A DNA stretch of 64,000 nt from Methylobacterium sp. J-070 (lineage in GTDB: Bacteria > Pseudomonadota > Alphaproteobacteria > Rhizobiales > Beijerinckiaceae), in NCBI RefSeq assembly GCF_022829385.1, contig NZ_JAKSXX010000144.1, positions 1-64,000 of the forward strand, written 5' to 3'. A model generated the notes under the pieces. It saw only the letters and a list, made by a program, of their open reading frames with translations. It searched no databases and was not told the origin of the DNA. The first letter of the stretch is position 1; every line of letters starts with the position of its first letter. Below, piece by piece: positions 54,452 through 63,030 of this stretch. A program made the position numbers and the translations under genes.

Positions 54452-55347
54452 TCTACACGCTGCGCCACCGCACCACCTACCGCTACGGCAAGCCGGTCCG
54501 CTTCGCCCGCTGCGCCCTGCGGCTCAAGCCGCAGGATGGCGAGGGTCAGAGCGTGCTGGCGAGCGCCGTCACCGTCGACCCGAGCCCCGCCACCGCGGTG
54601 ATGCGGCGCGACTATTTCGGGATCGACGCGGTGGCGATCACCCTCGACCTCCCCCACACCACCTTCAGCGTCGAGGCGCTCTCCACCGTGCGGGTCGAGC
54701 GCCCGGCCCCGCCGCCGCTGGAGACCGGGACGGCCTGGGAGCGGGTCCGCGATGCCGTGGTGGCCGGGCGCGAGCTCCACGGCCGCGCGCCGGTGCATTT
54801 CCTGTATCCGAGCGGCCGGGTTCCGCTGCTGCCCGAGGTCACCGACTACGCGCGCCCGAGCTTCTCCGCCGGCCGGAGCGCCTACGGGGCGGCCCACGAC
54901 CTGATGCTGCGCATCGGCCAGGATTTCCGCTTCGACGCCAAGGCCACCCATGTCTACACGCCGCTCGCCGAGTCCTTCGCGCTCCGGGCCGGGGTCTGCC
55001 AGGACTTCGCCCACGTGATGATCGCGGCCCTGCGCGGCATGGGCCTGCCGGCCGCCTATGTCAGCGGCTACCTGCGCACCGTGCCGCCGCCGGGCCGGCC
55101 GCGCCTGCGCGGGGCGGATGCGAGCCACGCCTGGGTGGCGGTCTGGTGCGGCGAGGGCTGGCTCGGCCTCGACCCGACCAACGGCGTGGCGGTGCGGGAC
55201 GACCACATCGTGGTGGCCCGCGGCCGCGACTACGGCGACGTGGCGCCGGTCGACGGCATCGTCAGCGGCTCGGGCAAGCAGCGCCTCAAGGTCGAGGTGG
55301 ATGTCATTCCGGATACCGAGACGCAGGATCTCGCCCTGGTGGGGTGA
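54448..55347 (+). CDS. Transglutaminase-like cysteine peptidase/transferase
   Basis: A 299-residue protein. Bact_transglu_N (about 1-90) is followed by a transglutaminase core with C184 (AGVCQDFAHVMIAALRG), H228 (ASHAWVAVW) and D242 (GLDPTNG), an intact triad. It starts on a GTGA overlap with the ATP-grasp gene. It would cleave or transfer peptide amides, opposite to or complementing the ligase. Third gene of the cluster. Confidence 0.9.
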   Translation: MIYTLRHRTTYRYGKPVRFARCALRLKPQDGEGQSVLASAVTVDPSPATAVMRRDYFGIDAVAITLDLPHTTFSVEALSTVRVERPAPPPLETGTAWERVRDAVVAGRELHGRAPVHFLYPSGRVPLLPEVTDYARPSFSAGRSAYGAAHDLMLRIGQDFRFDAKATHVYTPLAESFALRAGVCQDFAHVMIAALRGMGLPAAYVSGYLRTVPPPGRPRLRGADASHAWVAVWCGEGWLGLDPTNGVAVRDDHIVVARGRDYGDVAPVDGIVSGSGKQRLKVEVDVIPDTETQDLALVG

Positions 55348-55421
55348 GCCGCGTCCGGCCGCCAAGACGGGAATGACCGGGTCCCTGCTCGAGTCGCTTT
55401 GACGGATTTCGACCCGCCTTC

Positions 55422-55438
55422 TTACATGTGACATGTAA
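55422..55438. promoter_or_regulatory. Palindrome TTACATGT-G-ACATGTAA before mazEF
   Basis: A perfect 8-bp inverted repeat around a single G, 17 bp upstream of the antitoxin ATG at 55456. Toxin-antitoxin pairs usually autorepress through such palindromes, so this is the probable operator of the MazEF-type complex. It stands out as AT-rich in a GC-rich region. Confidence 0.65.
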
Positions 55439-55455
55439 CCGGATGCGGGACTCAG

Positions 55456-55671
55456 ATGGGCACGCCGGTCGTCGAGAGGGTTCGGAAGCGTCGAAAGGCG
55501 TTGCGCGCGGCCGGGCTTCGTCCGGTGCAGATCTGGGTTCCGGATTCGAGTCAGCCAGGTTTCGCCGAGGAATGCCGGCGCCGGTCTTTGCTGGTGGCGG
55601 AGGCCGATGCGGCCGATGATGAGCTAAACGCCTTCCTCGACGCCGATCTCGACGATCCAGCCGAGCCGTGA
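55456..55671 (+). CDS. MazE-family antitoxin (DUF3018 type)
   Basis: A 71-residue acidic-tailed protein. The core RVRKRRKALRAAGLRPVQIWVPD (residues about 8-30, family pattern) and the C-terminal acidic ALDADLDDP-like tail fit DUF3018/MazE antitoxins. It would neutralise the co-encoded endoribonuclease. Its stop overlaps the GTG of the toxin gene. Confidence 0.8.
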   Translation: MGTPVVERVRKRRKALRAAGLRPVQIWVPDSSQPGFAEECRRRSLLVAEADAADDELNAFLDADLDDPAEP

Positions 55672-55991
55672 GGCGCGGCGATCTCGTCACCGTCGCCATG
55701 GCGGGCGATTTCGGAAAGCCGCGTCGGGCACTCGTGATCCAGGCTGACACCTTCGTGCAGACCGACTCGGTGACGGTCCTGCCGCTCTCATCGACGCAAG
55801 TGGATGCACCGCTGATCCGGCTGCCCGTGCAGCCGACACCGCGAAACGGCTTGAAAAGGCCGTCTCAGGTCCAGATCGACAAGGTCATGACGGTGAGGCG
55901 GGCGAACGTCGGGCCACCGATCGGGCGGCTCGATGACGCGACCCTGGCGGCCGTGACACGGTTACTCGCGCTGTTCCTCGGCGTCGCGTAG
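55668..55991 (+). CDS. mazF: MazF/PemK-family endoribonuclease toxin
   Basis: A 107-residue protein with the PemK fold: MRRGDLVTVAMAGDFGKPR at the start, RRALVIQAD, VTVLPLSST and VQIDKVMTVRRANVG (with the catalytic-strand Asp-Lys and Arg). It cleaves RNA at short motifs and is inhibited by the partner at 55456. GTG start at 55668 on a GTGA overlap. No frameshift or truncation is seen, so the pair is probably active. Confidence 0.87.
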   Translation: MRRGDLVTVAMAGDFGKPRRALVIQADTFVQTDSVTVLPLSSTQVDAPLIRLPVQPTPRNGLKRPSQVQIDKVMTVRRANVGPPIGRLDDATLAAVTRLLALFLGVA

Positions 55992-56016
55992 CGTCGGCGG
56001 CTGCCGGACCCGGCCC

Positions 56017-56628
56017 TCACCACATCGTCTTGGCCGCCCGCTCCGGCCACTCCGCGTCGTAGCGCTCGCCGCCGACCGCGCCGGCGGTGAGCGCCGCCAG
56101 GATCGCCCCGGGGGTCGGCAGGGTCGCCGGATCGACGCGGGATTCCGGATCCCACAGCCGGGCCCGGATGATCGCCCGGGCGCACTGGAAGTAGATCGCC
56201 GCGACGGTGATCACGAGGGCGGTGCGCGGCGCGTGGCCGTCGACCCGGAACGAGTCCAGCAGATCCGGATCGGCCGAGATCACCGCCTGTCCGTTCACCC
56301 GCAGCGTCGTGCCCGAGCCGGGGATCAGGAACAGCAGCGCCACCCGCGGGTCGCGCACGACGTTGCGCAGGGAATCGATCCGGTTGTTGCCGCGCCGGTC
56401 GGGCAGGATCAGCGTGCGCGGGTCGGCGACCCGCACGAAGCCCGGCTGATCCCCGCGGGGGCTGCAATCGAGCCCTTCGGGGCCGCTGGTCGCCAGGACC
56501 GCGAAGGGGGCGGCTTCGATCAGCGCCGCGTAGTCCGGCGTGACCGAATCCGCCACCTTGACCGTGGAGGCGGGCGCCAGGGGCGCGTGGTAGATCGCCT
56601 CCAGCGCGGCGAGGCTGTCGACGATCAT
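56017..56628 (-). CDS. PPOX-class FMN-dependent flavoprotein
   Basis: A 203-residue split-barrel protein related to pyridoxamine-phosphate oxidase. Segments DCSPRGDQPGFVRVADPRTL, RGNNRIDSLRNVVRDPRVALLFLIPG and TLRVNGQAVIS resemble the DR_2398/MSMEG_1061-type PPOX family. It probably binds FMN; substrate unknown. It follows lysS by 7 bp on the same strand. Confidence 0.8.
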   Translation of the reverse strand: MIVDSLAALEAIYHAPLAPASTVKVADSVTPDYAALIEAAPFAVLATSGPEGLDCSPRGDQPGFVRVADPRTLILPDRRGNNRIDSLRNVVRDPRVALLFLIPGSGTTLRVNGQAVISADPDLLDSFRVDGHAPRTALVITVAAIYFQCARAIIRARLWDPESRVDPATLPTPGAILAALTAGAVGGERYDAEWPERAAKTMW

Positions 56629-56635
56629 GGCGCCC

Positions 56636-58336
56636 TCACGCGTCCCCGTCCTTGCCGGCCGAGAAGGCTTCGTGCTCGGCCACCAGGGCGCCCGACAGGG
56701 CCGCCGCGATCAGGCTGCGGGTCTCCGCGACCCCGTAGAGGGCTACGAACGAGCCGAAACGCGGCCCCCGCGCCTCGCCGAACAGCACGTTGTACAGGCT
56801 GGTGAACCAAGCCTGCGACACGCCGGGCCGCCCGTCCGGGCTCTTGGCCTTGCCGGACGTATCGGGGAAGTGGCGCCGCCCGACCTCATAGACCGCCGCC
56901 TGCAGGGCCTCCGGATCGGTGGAGCCTTCATGCCCCGCCAGCGTCTCCGAAAGGTCCTCGAGGGCCGCCCGCTCCTCGGGCGTGGGCGCCCGGTAGGTCT
57001 TGGCCGGGCGCACGAAATCCGAAAAATACTTCAGCGCGTGCTCGACCAGCCGGTCGAGGCCCGGATGGGTCTCCGGCCCGGTCTGCGGCGCGTAGCGGCG
57101 GATGAAGCCCCACAGCACCGCCGGATCCTCGGTGTTGGCCACCGCGGCGAGGTTGAGCAGCATTGCGAAGGTGAGGCTCGCGCCCTCGACCCGCTCGGGC
57201 TCCGGCGGATCGCCGGCATGCAGGTGCCAGACCGGGTTGCCGAGGCGCAGCTTGGCGTCCTGGCCGGCGTAGCGGTCGAGGAAGCCGATATACTCGTCCA
57301 CGTGCCGGGGGATCACGTCGAAGAACAGGCGCTTGGCCTCGCGCGGCTTGTTGTACATGAACAGGGCGAGCGAATCTGGCGTGCCGTACTTGAGCCAGGC
57401 ATCGATGGTCAGGCCGTTGCCCTTCGACTTCGAGATCTTCTGGCCCTTCTCATCGAGGAACAGCTCGTAGTTGAATCCCTCCGGCGGCTCGCCGCCGAGG
57501 GCCCGGGCGATCTTGGCCGAGAGCTTGACCGAATCGATCAGGTCCTTGCCGGCCATCTCATAGTCGACGCCCAGCGCCACCCAGCGCATCGCCCAGTCGG
57601 GCTTCCACTGCAGCTTGGCATGGCCGCCGGTCACCGGGGTCTCGTAGCGCTCGCCCGTTTCGGGATCGCGCCACACGATGGTGCCGCTGCCGGCCCTCAC
57701 CTCGTCGATCGGCACCTGCATCACGTGGCCGGTGACCGGATGGAGCGGCAGGAACGGCGAGTAGCTCGCCGAGCGCTCGGCGCGCAGCGACGGCAGCATG
57801 ATCTCCATCACGGCGTCGTAGCGCTCCAGCACGCGCAGCAGCGTCGCGTCGAACATTCCCGCGCGGTAGCACGCGGTCGCCGAGCGGAACTCGTAGGCGA
57901 ACCCGAAGGCGTCGAGGAAGCGGCGCAGCTCGGCGTTGTTGTGCGCCCCGAAGCTGTCATGGGTGCCGAACGGGTCCGGCACCTGGGTCAAGGGCTGGTT
58001 GAGATGGGCGGTGAGCATCTCGCGGTTCGGGACGTTGTCGGGCACCTTGCGCAGCCCGTCCATGTCGTCCGAGAAGGCGATCAGCCGGGTCGGCACGGCG
58101 TCCCGGGTGAGCACCCGGAAGGCGTGGCGCACCATGGAGGTGCGGGCGACCTCCCCGAACGTGCCGATATGCGGCAGGCCCGAGGGCCCGTAGCCGGTCT
58201 CGAACAGGATCTCGGTCTTGCCGGTCTTCTCCAGCCGCGCCACGAGCTTGCGCGCCTCCTCGAAGGGCCAGGCGGCGGCGGTGGCGGCGGCCTCGATCAG
58301 GTCGGGGTCGAGAATCAGGGCTGGTGCGGCGGGCAT
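56636..58336 (-). CDS. lysS: Class I (archaeal-type) lysyl-tRNA synthetase
   Basis: A 566-residue class I aminoacyl-tRNA synthetase. HIGH-type motif HIGT at 56-59 ([14 protein letters not shown]) and KMSKS-type motif KISKS at 300-304 are present; [15 protein letters not shown] lies between. Most bacteria use class II LysRS, but alphaproteobacteria carry this class I form, so it is likely the housekeeping enzyme. It charges tRNA-Lys. The start ATG is at 58336. Confidence 0.93.
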   Translation of the reverse strand: MPAAPALILDPDLIEAAATAAAWPFEEARKLVARLEKTGKTEILFETGYGPSGLPHIGTFGEVARTSMVRHAFRVLTRDAVPTRLIAFSDDMDGLRKVPDNVPNREMLTAHLNQPLTQVPDPFGTHDSFGAHNNAELRRFLDAFGFAYEFRSATACYRAGMFDATLLRVLERYDAVMEIMLPSLRAERSASYSPFLPLHPVTGHVMQVPIDEVRAGSGTIVWRDPETGERYETPVTGGHAKLQWKPDWAMRWVALGVDYEMAGKDLIDSVKLSAKIARALGGEPPEGFNYELFLDEKGQKISKSKGNGLTIDAWLKYGTPDSLALFMYNKPREAKRLFFDVIPRHVDEYIGFLDRYAGQDAKLRLGNPVWHLHAGDPPEPERVEGASLTFAMLLNLAAVANTEDPAVLWGFIRRYAPQTGPETHPGLDRLVEHALKYFSDFVRPAKTYRAPTPEERAALEDLSETLAGHEGSTDPEALQAAVYEVGRRHFPDTSGKAKSPDGRPGVSQAWFTSLYNVLFGEARGPRFGSFVALYGVAETRSLIAAALSGALVAEHEAFSAGKDGDA

Positions 58337-58372
58337 GTCTTCGGGGGTAAGCGCAATTTGGGAGGGCGCACC

Positions 58373-58402
58373 CTAGAGCGGTTCGCAACGGAGCGGAACG
58401 CC
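58373..58402. repeat. Short imperfect inverted repeat near CTAGAGCGGTTCGC
   Basis: The stretch CTAGAGCGGTTCGCAACG followed by GAGCGGAACGCCC is an imperfect palindrome (GCGGTTCG...CGGAACGC) in the spacer between lysS and the toxin gene. It resembles a class of intergenic GC-rich repeats of Rhizobiales, but only one copy was noticed here. It may be a transcription end site. Confidence 0.3.
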
Positions 58403-58460
58403 CGACGGTGCATTCGGGTCGCCCGGCGGGTCTTGGTAGTGGCCGAAGCATCCCGAGCGT

Positions 58461-58738
58461 TCAGGGACGCGGCTTCCGCGCGGCATGCCGGACACCCAAG
58501 ATGACGATCTCGTCCGCGGCGACGCGATAGGTGATCGCGTAGGGGTATGGGAGAACCATAAGCGCCGGACCTCGGGTCGAGCGGTCAAGGCGCCCGCGAA
58601 GGGATAGCGTCGCAGGAGGTCCATGGCGGCCTCAAGGCTTCGCAGCACGTTGCGCGCACCCTGCGGGTTTCGACGACCGATATAGGCGAGCGTACCGTCG
58701 AGCTGGGCTGCGGCGGGTCGGGTCAGGCGCAGCCTCAC
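58461..58738 (-). pseudogene. RelE/ParE-type toxin gene, frameshifted
   Basis: From GTG 58738 the frame reads MRLRLTRPAAAQLDGTLAYIGRRNPQGA and ends normally as far as codon 60 (PEVRRL), then becomes Ser/Arg-rich nonsense. In the next frame, from 58559, the sequence continues MVLPYPYAITYRVAADEI and VILGVRHAARKPRP to a TGA at 58461, the standard ParE ending (YPY.I.YRV...I.I..V.HA.R). One missing base near 58559-58564 explains the switch. The toxin is probably inactive unless the base is a sequencing error. It overlaps the antitoxin stop (GTGA). Confidence 0.75.
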
Positions 58739-58962
58739 AGGCCATGCTTGGTCCAGATGGCGCGCACCTCCTCATCGGTGGCGAATTCGCCGCGCGCTGC
58801 CGCGGCCTCGGATTCGTCGAGTTCCGCCTCCTCCTCGGGGGTGAAGTGGTAGACGGGCGCATCGTCGCTCAGAACGGCCAGCATGAGGCGAGCGATCTCG
58901 TCCTGCCTGTCCGGGGCGAGGTCCCGCGCCCTGGCCACGGCCAAATCGAGAACTGCCGTCAT
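58735..58962 (-). CDS. Antitoxin of a ParE/RelE-type module
   Basis: A 75-residue protein starting at ATG 58962. The C-terminal segment TPEEEAELDESEAAAARGEFATDEEVRAIWTKHGL (read here as the family pattern over residues about 40-75) is typical of antitoxins paired with ParE-like toxins. The N-terminal part (DLAVARARDLAPDRQDEIARLML) would bind DNA/dimerise. Its partner is frameshifted, leaving a possible orphan antitoxin. Confidence 0.75.
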   Translation of the reverse strand: MTAVLDLAVARARDLAPDRQDEIARLMLAVLSDDAPVYHFTPEEEAELDESEAAAARGEFATDEEVRAIWTKHGL

Positions 58963-59042
58963 GGTTCGATCCTGTCGGGGCGGCGGGGCTTCGACGCAGG
59001 ATCCCCGATCCCATCCCCGGTGAAAGCCCCTGTCGAGCCCGG

Positions 59043-59999
59043 TCAGAACGGGCTCACCGGGAAGAACCGCAGGTACAATTCGGTATACTTCCCGTCGTCC
59101 CAGACCCGCTGCAGCGCGTCGTCGAGCGCCCGGGAGAGGGCGGCATCCTCCTGGCGGGTGACCAGGCCGATTCCCTCCCCGAAATAGCGGTTCTCCAGAT
59201 AGTCGCCGCCGATGAGCGCGCAGCACGTCTCGGCGTCCTGGCCGCCGACATAGAGGGCGAGGTTCAGGCCGTCGGCGAAGAGGTAGTCGATCTCGCCGCG
59301 CTTGAGCGCCCCCTCGGCCGCCATGAGGTCGGTGAAGTCCTTCGGGACGGCTTTCGGGAAGAACGCCTTGAGGTAGGCGGCATGCGCGCTGTTGCCGAGC
59401 ACACCGACGCTGCGGCCCTCCAGCGCCGCCGCCGAGGGCACCGGAAGGCCCTTGTCGGTGCGTGCCGCGAAGCGCGCCGGCCAGCGGAAATACGGCCGGG
59501 TCGCCAGGAATTTCTCCCGCAGGCTCGCGGTCAGGGGAATCGCCGCGGCAACCACGTCGCCCTGCTTGCTGTCGAGGGCGTCGAGCAGGGTGTCGAAGCG
59601 GCGCGCCTGCACGGTGCAGGTGATCGTCAGCTTCTCGCAGACGGCGCGGGCGAGCTCGACCACGAAGCCGGTGGGGTTGCCGTCGGGGCCGGCGAAGTGC
59701 AGCGGCGGGAACTCGTCGTCGGTGAGGAATCGGACCGCCCGGCCGGTCTGGGGCGCCTCCACCCGCTCGCCGCGGCTGCGCGGATTCCAGAAATCCGGGA
59801 CCGTGACGGCCGGTGCGGCGGCCGTTGCCGCGGCCTGGGGCTCGACCTGGGCCGCGGCGGCGCGCGGCTGCAGGCCGCCGCACAGGGCGACGGCGAGCGC
59901 GGCCGCCGCGAGCCAGGATGGGACAACGGTCCCACCGTCTCTTGACGATGCGGCGGAGGCGGTGCTCCACTCGGAGCGGGGGGACGGGAACTGGCTCAC
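59043..59999 (-). CDS. Family 3 transporter substrate-binding-domain protein
   Basis: A 318-residue exported protein. GTG 59999 has GGGGAGGCGG upstream. An N-terminal hydrophobic stretch (about 28-42) and Ala-rich region precede the SBP_bac_3 domain (about 85-315): RFLTDDEFPPLHFAGPDGNPTGFVVELARAV, RRFDTLLDALDSKQGDVVAAAI, then GLNLALYVGGQDAET. The pattern resembles amino-acid or polar-ligand binding proteins. No permease or ATPase is adjacent, so it is an orphan binding protein or sensor. It is divergent from the glycosyltransferase gene. Confidence 0.8.
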   Translation of the reverse strand: MSQFPSPRSEWSTASAASSRDGGTVVPSWLAAAALAVALCGGLQPRAAAAQVEPQAAATAAAPAVTVPDFWNPRSRGERVEAPQTGRAVRFLTDDEFPPLHFAGPDGNPTGFVVELARAVCEKLTITCTVQARRFDTLLDALDSKQGDVVAAAIPLTASLREKFLATRPYFRWPARFAARTDKGLPVPSAAALEGRSVGVLGNSAHAAYLKAFFPKAVPKDFTDLMAAEGALKRGEIDYLFADGLNLALYVGGQDAETCCALIGGDYLENRYFGEGIGLVTRQEDAALSRALDDALQRVWDDGKYTELYLRFFPVSPF

Positions 60000-60042
60000 C
60001 CGCCTCCCCTACCACGTCCTGGGGCCACCAGGGGAGCGCGGC

Positions 60043-61167
60043 GTGTCGGTCCAGCGCCCGCCTGCGGCGCAGGCCGCCCTGCCGCCGGAGATCGCCTTCC
60101 TGCGCGGGCAGGGCGTCGACGGCCGCCTGCTGGTCCGGGCCGCCGCGGCGGCCGCCGCCGCCGGGACGGACGCGGCGACCGCCCTGCTGAACGGCGGCCT
60201 GATGTCCGAGGGCGCGTACTACCGGGCCCTGGCCCGGGCGCTGGGCGCCCCCTACCTCGACGGGCCGATCGCGTTCGGCCTGGGCCTGACTTTCCCGGGA
60301 AGCCTGATCACCGGCCTCGCGCCGCTGGCCCTCGGATCGGTGGCGCCCTGCGTGCTGGCGCCCCGCGGCCGGGCGATCACGGACCTCCTCGACGGCGCTC
60401 ACCGCAGCACCATGCCGGCGATCACCAGCCCGACCCGTCTGCGCGAGGCGGTCTTCGCCGCGATCCCCGGTCAGGTGGCCGATTACGCGGCGCACGAGTT
60501 GCGGCGCCGCAGTCCCGACCGGGCGACGGCGCGCGAACCCGCCGTCTGGTGGCTGCTGCTCCTCGCCCTCGCCCTCGCGGCGGCGCTCTGCCTGTGCGCG
60601 GTCCTCCCGGCGCCGCTCGTGCGCGCGATGGCGCTCGCCGGGCAATGCCTGTTCCTGGGGATGACGACCCTCCGGCTGGCGGCTCTGGCCATCCCGGCGC
60701 CCGTATCGGCGGAGGAGGCGCCCGTGGCGCCGCTCGCCGACGCGGACCTGCCGGTCTTCACGGTGCTGGTCCCGCTCCACCGCGAGGCGGCGGTGGTACC
60801 CCATCTGCTCACGGCGCTGGCGGCCCTCGACTACCCGGCCGCCAAGCTCGACATCAAGCTCCTGCTCGAGGCAGACGACGCGGACACCGCCTCGGTCCTC
60901 GCCGGCATCCCCCTGCCGGCCCGGTTCGAGGTCGTCACGGTGCCGCCGGGCGCCCCGCGCACCAAGCCCCGGGCGCTCAACGCCGCCCTGCCGCTCGCCC
61001 GCGGGGCCCTGCTCACGGTCTACGACGCCGAGGATATCCCCAATCCCGGCCAGCTGCGGCTGGCGGCCGCGCTGTTCGCACGCCTTCCCGGGAGCACCGC
61101 CTGCCTCCAGGGGCGGCTGGTGATCGACAACGCCGACGATTCGCGGCTCGCCCGCGCCTTCGTGTGA
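60043..61167 (+). pseudogene. Cellulose synthase-like family 2 glycosyltransferase, 3' end missing
   Basis: From GTG 60043 (AGGGGAG upstream) 374 codons. An N-terminal cytosolic domain of GspE/MshE-N type (about 15-140), two membrane helices (about 165-215), then the GT2 domain: VFTVLVPLHREAAVV, LLLEADDADT (DxD) and LTVYDAEDIPNPGQLRLAA, CLQGRLVIDNA. The frame stops at TGA 61165 just where the QxxRW motif and the C-terminal membrane helices should follow; full relatives are about 600-700 residues. Immediately after the stop the sequence changes character, so I read this as disruption by the prophage to its right. Confidence 0.72.
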
Positions 61168-61445
61168 TGTGCGACTTCAAATGGCACGGCGCGGCGGCGC
61201 GGGACTAGGCGGGATCAAGCGGGCAAAAGTGGGCTTGAATCAGCGTTTTACGCCCCGCATGGCTTCACGACCCGAGGCGGAGCCCACCCGCAGGTTCCGA
61301 TGGCGCGGATCCCGGGCCCGATCCACCCGGCCGGAGTCGGTCCCAGGGGCGGGAGCCCTCCCCCTTCGCAAGGCGGGATGATCGGCGTGGCATGGCCGAA
61401 ATGACCGTCCGGCGGCCCTAACCGCTTGGTCCGAAACGGGCTGTG
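61168..61445. other. Non-coding stretch at the prophage end
   Basis: No gene is supported. A 14-codon tail (MCDFKWHGAAARD) directly after the glycosyltransferase stop is not recognisable. TTCAA half-sites occur as GACTTCAA (61173-61180) and, inverted, TTGAA near 61234; such repeats could be transposase end-binding sites. Only weak support. Confidence 0.35.
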
Positions 61446-61733
61446 TCACCCCGCCTGTCCGTGCGGTGGCTTCGCGGGTGGGACGTCCTGCGCCCCCGGC
61501 GGCACCCCCCGCCCCTGCGCGTGCCCGGTATCGTGATAGTACGGCCGCACGTCCCCCGGTTCGGGCCGGCGGCCGCAGCGGCTGCAGCGCAGCCGGGCGG
61601 CCACCGTGTCGAAGTCCAGCGCGGGCGCGAGCTTCAGGTAGGCCCAGATCAGGATCGCCCCGATCCGGCAGGCGCGGCAGTAGCTCTGCAGCCCGTGCCA
61701 GCCGGCCTTCTCCAGCGCCCCGAGCGTCGGCAC
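61446..61733 (-). CDS. Small CxxC-containing hypothetical protein
   Basis: A 95-residue protein from GTG 61733. Two cysteine pairs, CRAC (about 19-22) and CSRC (about 50-53), could bind one zinc; between them is IGAILIWAYLKLAPALDFDTVAARL. A His-Asp-rich and Pro-rich tail follows. The next gene rightwards ends 3 bp upstream, in the same direction. No function recognised; prophage-borne. Confidence 0.55.
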   Translation of the reverse strand: MPTLGALEKAGWHGLQSYCRACRIGAILIWAYLKLAPALDFDTVAARLRCSRCGRRPEPGDVRPYYHDTGHAQGRGVPPGAQDVPPAKPPHGQAG

Positions 61734-61736
61734 GCC

Positions 61737-61994
61737 CTAGAACGGCAGCTGGTCGAGGAACACCTCCGGCACCTGGCCGACGATGCGCAGCACCACCGGC
61801 TCCGGGGCGTCCTGCGTGTCCGGATCGACATCGACCCGGACCGCCACCGCCCCGGCCTTGCCGTGCGCGATGCGCGTGACCCGGCGGAGCGCCTGTATCG
61901 CGTCGTCGACGGCCTGGGGCGCCTCCGCCTCCAGCACGCTGCCCTTCAGGCGGAACGCCTGCACGCTGTAGATCGTCCTGGTCTGATGCATCAT
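61737..61994 (-). CDS. Small hypothetical protein
   Basis: An 85-residue protein from ATG 61994 (GGGGGG upstream). It reads as an alpha/beta domain (TIYSVQAFRLKGSVLEAEAP, DDAIQALRRVTRIAHGKAGAVAVRVDVDPDTQ). No family recognised. It is directly before the CxxC protein gene and appears co-transcribed with it. Confidence 0.5.
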   Translation of the reverse strand: MMHQTRTIYSVQAFRLKGSVLEAEAPQAVDDAIQALRRVTRIAHGKAGAVAVRVDVDPDTQDAPEPVVLRIVGQVPEVFLDQLPF

Positions 61995-62128
61995 GTCCAA
62001 CCCCCCGGTTGCGAGTCGCATGCTGCATCAAGAACAAAACAGGAACAAGACATGTTCCGGTGCGCGGTCCGCCCTGTGAATGTCGAGGATGGCTCGTGAA
62101 CGCGCGCACAAGCGTCGACGGCGCCCGC

Positions 62129-62488
62129 CTAGCTGAAGCCCTTCGTCTCCTGGTCCTCCCGGTGGCAGGCGTGGTGGACGAGGCGCGTGTTCTCGGCCGT
62201 GTAGCCGAGCACCGGGTCGGTTCGGTCCAACTCCGCGCCCTTCTGCTCCATGGCTTGGCCGCAGAGGCCGCAGAGGCCGCCTTGCGCGCGCCACTTCAGG
62301 ATCTGGAGCTTCCGCCGCTCGGCCGGCGTTCCGCGCTCCCAGTACATGAGCCGGGTAAAGAGGCGGCGGCGCAGGGCAAACAGCAGGACGGGGTCACCCT
62401 CGGCCGCATCCGCGATCATCTGCCGGACCGTGGTCAGGAGGGCGTCGGCCTTCGCGGCTTCCTCTTTCGTCAAACGGCGGCTCGGCAT
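62129..62488 (-). CDS. HNH-endonuclease-like protein, degenerate motif
   Basis: A 119-residue protein. CGLCG (about 73-77) and LVHHACHRE (about 103-111) give the zinc cysteines and His of an HNH domain. The usual first H of the DH pair is replaced: AELDRTDPVLGY, so the catalytic metal site may be altered. Upstream is a helical region (LLTTVRQMIADAAEGDPVLLFALRRRLFTRL, family unknown). Possible DNA-processing or defence role in the prophage. Confidence 0.6.
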   Translation of the reverse strand: MPSRRLTKEEAAKADALLTTVRQMIADAAEGDPVLLFALRRRLFTRLMYWERGTPAERRKLQILKWRAQGGLCGLCGQAMEQKGAELDRTDPVLGYTAENTRLVHHACHREDQETKGFS

Positions 62489-62586
62489 TCAGGCTTCCAT
62501 GCACTCGGGGCTAAGGGGGCTGTCAGACGGACGGAGCCGTGCGAGGTTCAACCCGGACTCGCCGATCCGCCCGCCGCGACCGGCCC

Positions 62587-63030
62587 TCACCGTCCCACCC
62601 GCGCGATCCCCCGCCGGATCCGCGCCGCCTGCGCCCGGGCGATCTCCGATTGAGCGGCGTCGAGCCCCGCGCAGGCCAGCCGGGCGTTGCTCTCGTCCGA
62701 GCCGTCCACCCGGTTCGAGCCGGAGCCGAGGATGACCTGCCGCCACGCGCAGGCGAGGGCGGGGTTGCGCCGGATCCCGCCGCCGCACCCGTCCTGCAGG
62801 CAGAAGGCGACGTTGCGCTGGGCCTGGTAGTCGCCGCGATAGGCAAGCGGAACCGCGGCGCGGAACTCCGCCTGGTTGGCCGCGCAGGCGGCGTCCGGCC
62901 CGGCGGGGCAGAGCTGCAGATGGTCGCCCGCCGCCTGGCCGGCGGCGGGGCCGGCGAGGAGGGCCAGCAGGCAGGTGCCCCGGCGCAGGGGGCCGGTCAC
63001 CGCCCCGATCAGATCGCCCGCCCGTACCAT
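62587..63030 (-). CDS. Hypothetical exported Sel1-like protein
   Basis: A 147-residue protein from ATG 63030. A hydrophobic segment about 18-32 (CLLALLAGPAAGQAAG) looks like a signal. The mature part has Sel1-type AYRGDYQAQRNVAFCLQDG and NPALACAWRQVILGSGS, with several cysteines. Its start overlaps the repressor's 3' end by 22 bp. Confidence 0.55.
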   Translation of the reverse strand: MVRAGDLIGAVTGPLRRGTCLLALLAGPAAGQAAGDHLQLCPAGPDAACAANQAEFRAAVPLAYRGDYQAQRNVAFCLQDGCGGGIRRNPALACAWRQVILGSGSNRVDGSDESNARLACAGLDAAQSEIARAQAARIRRGIARVGR

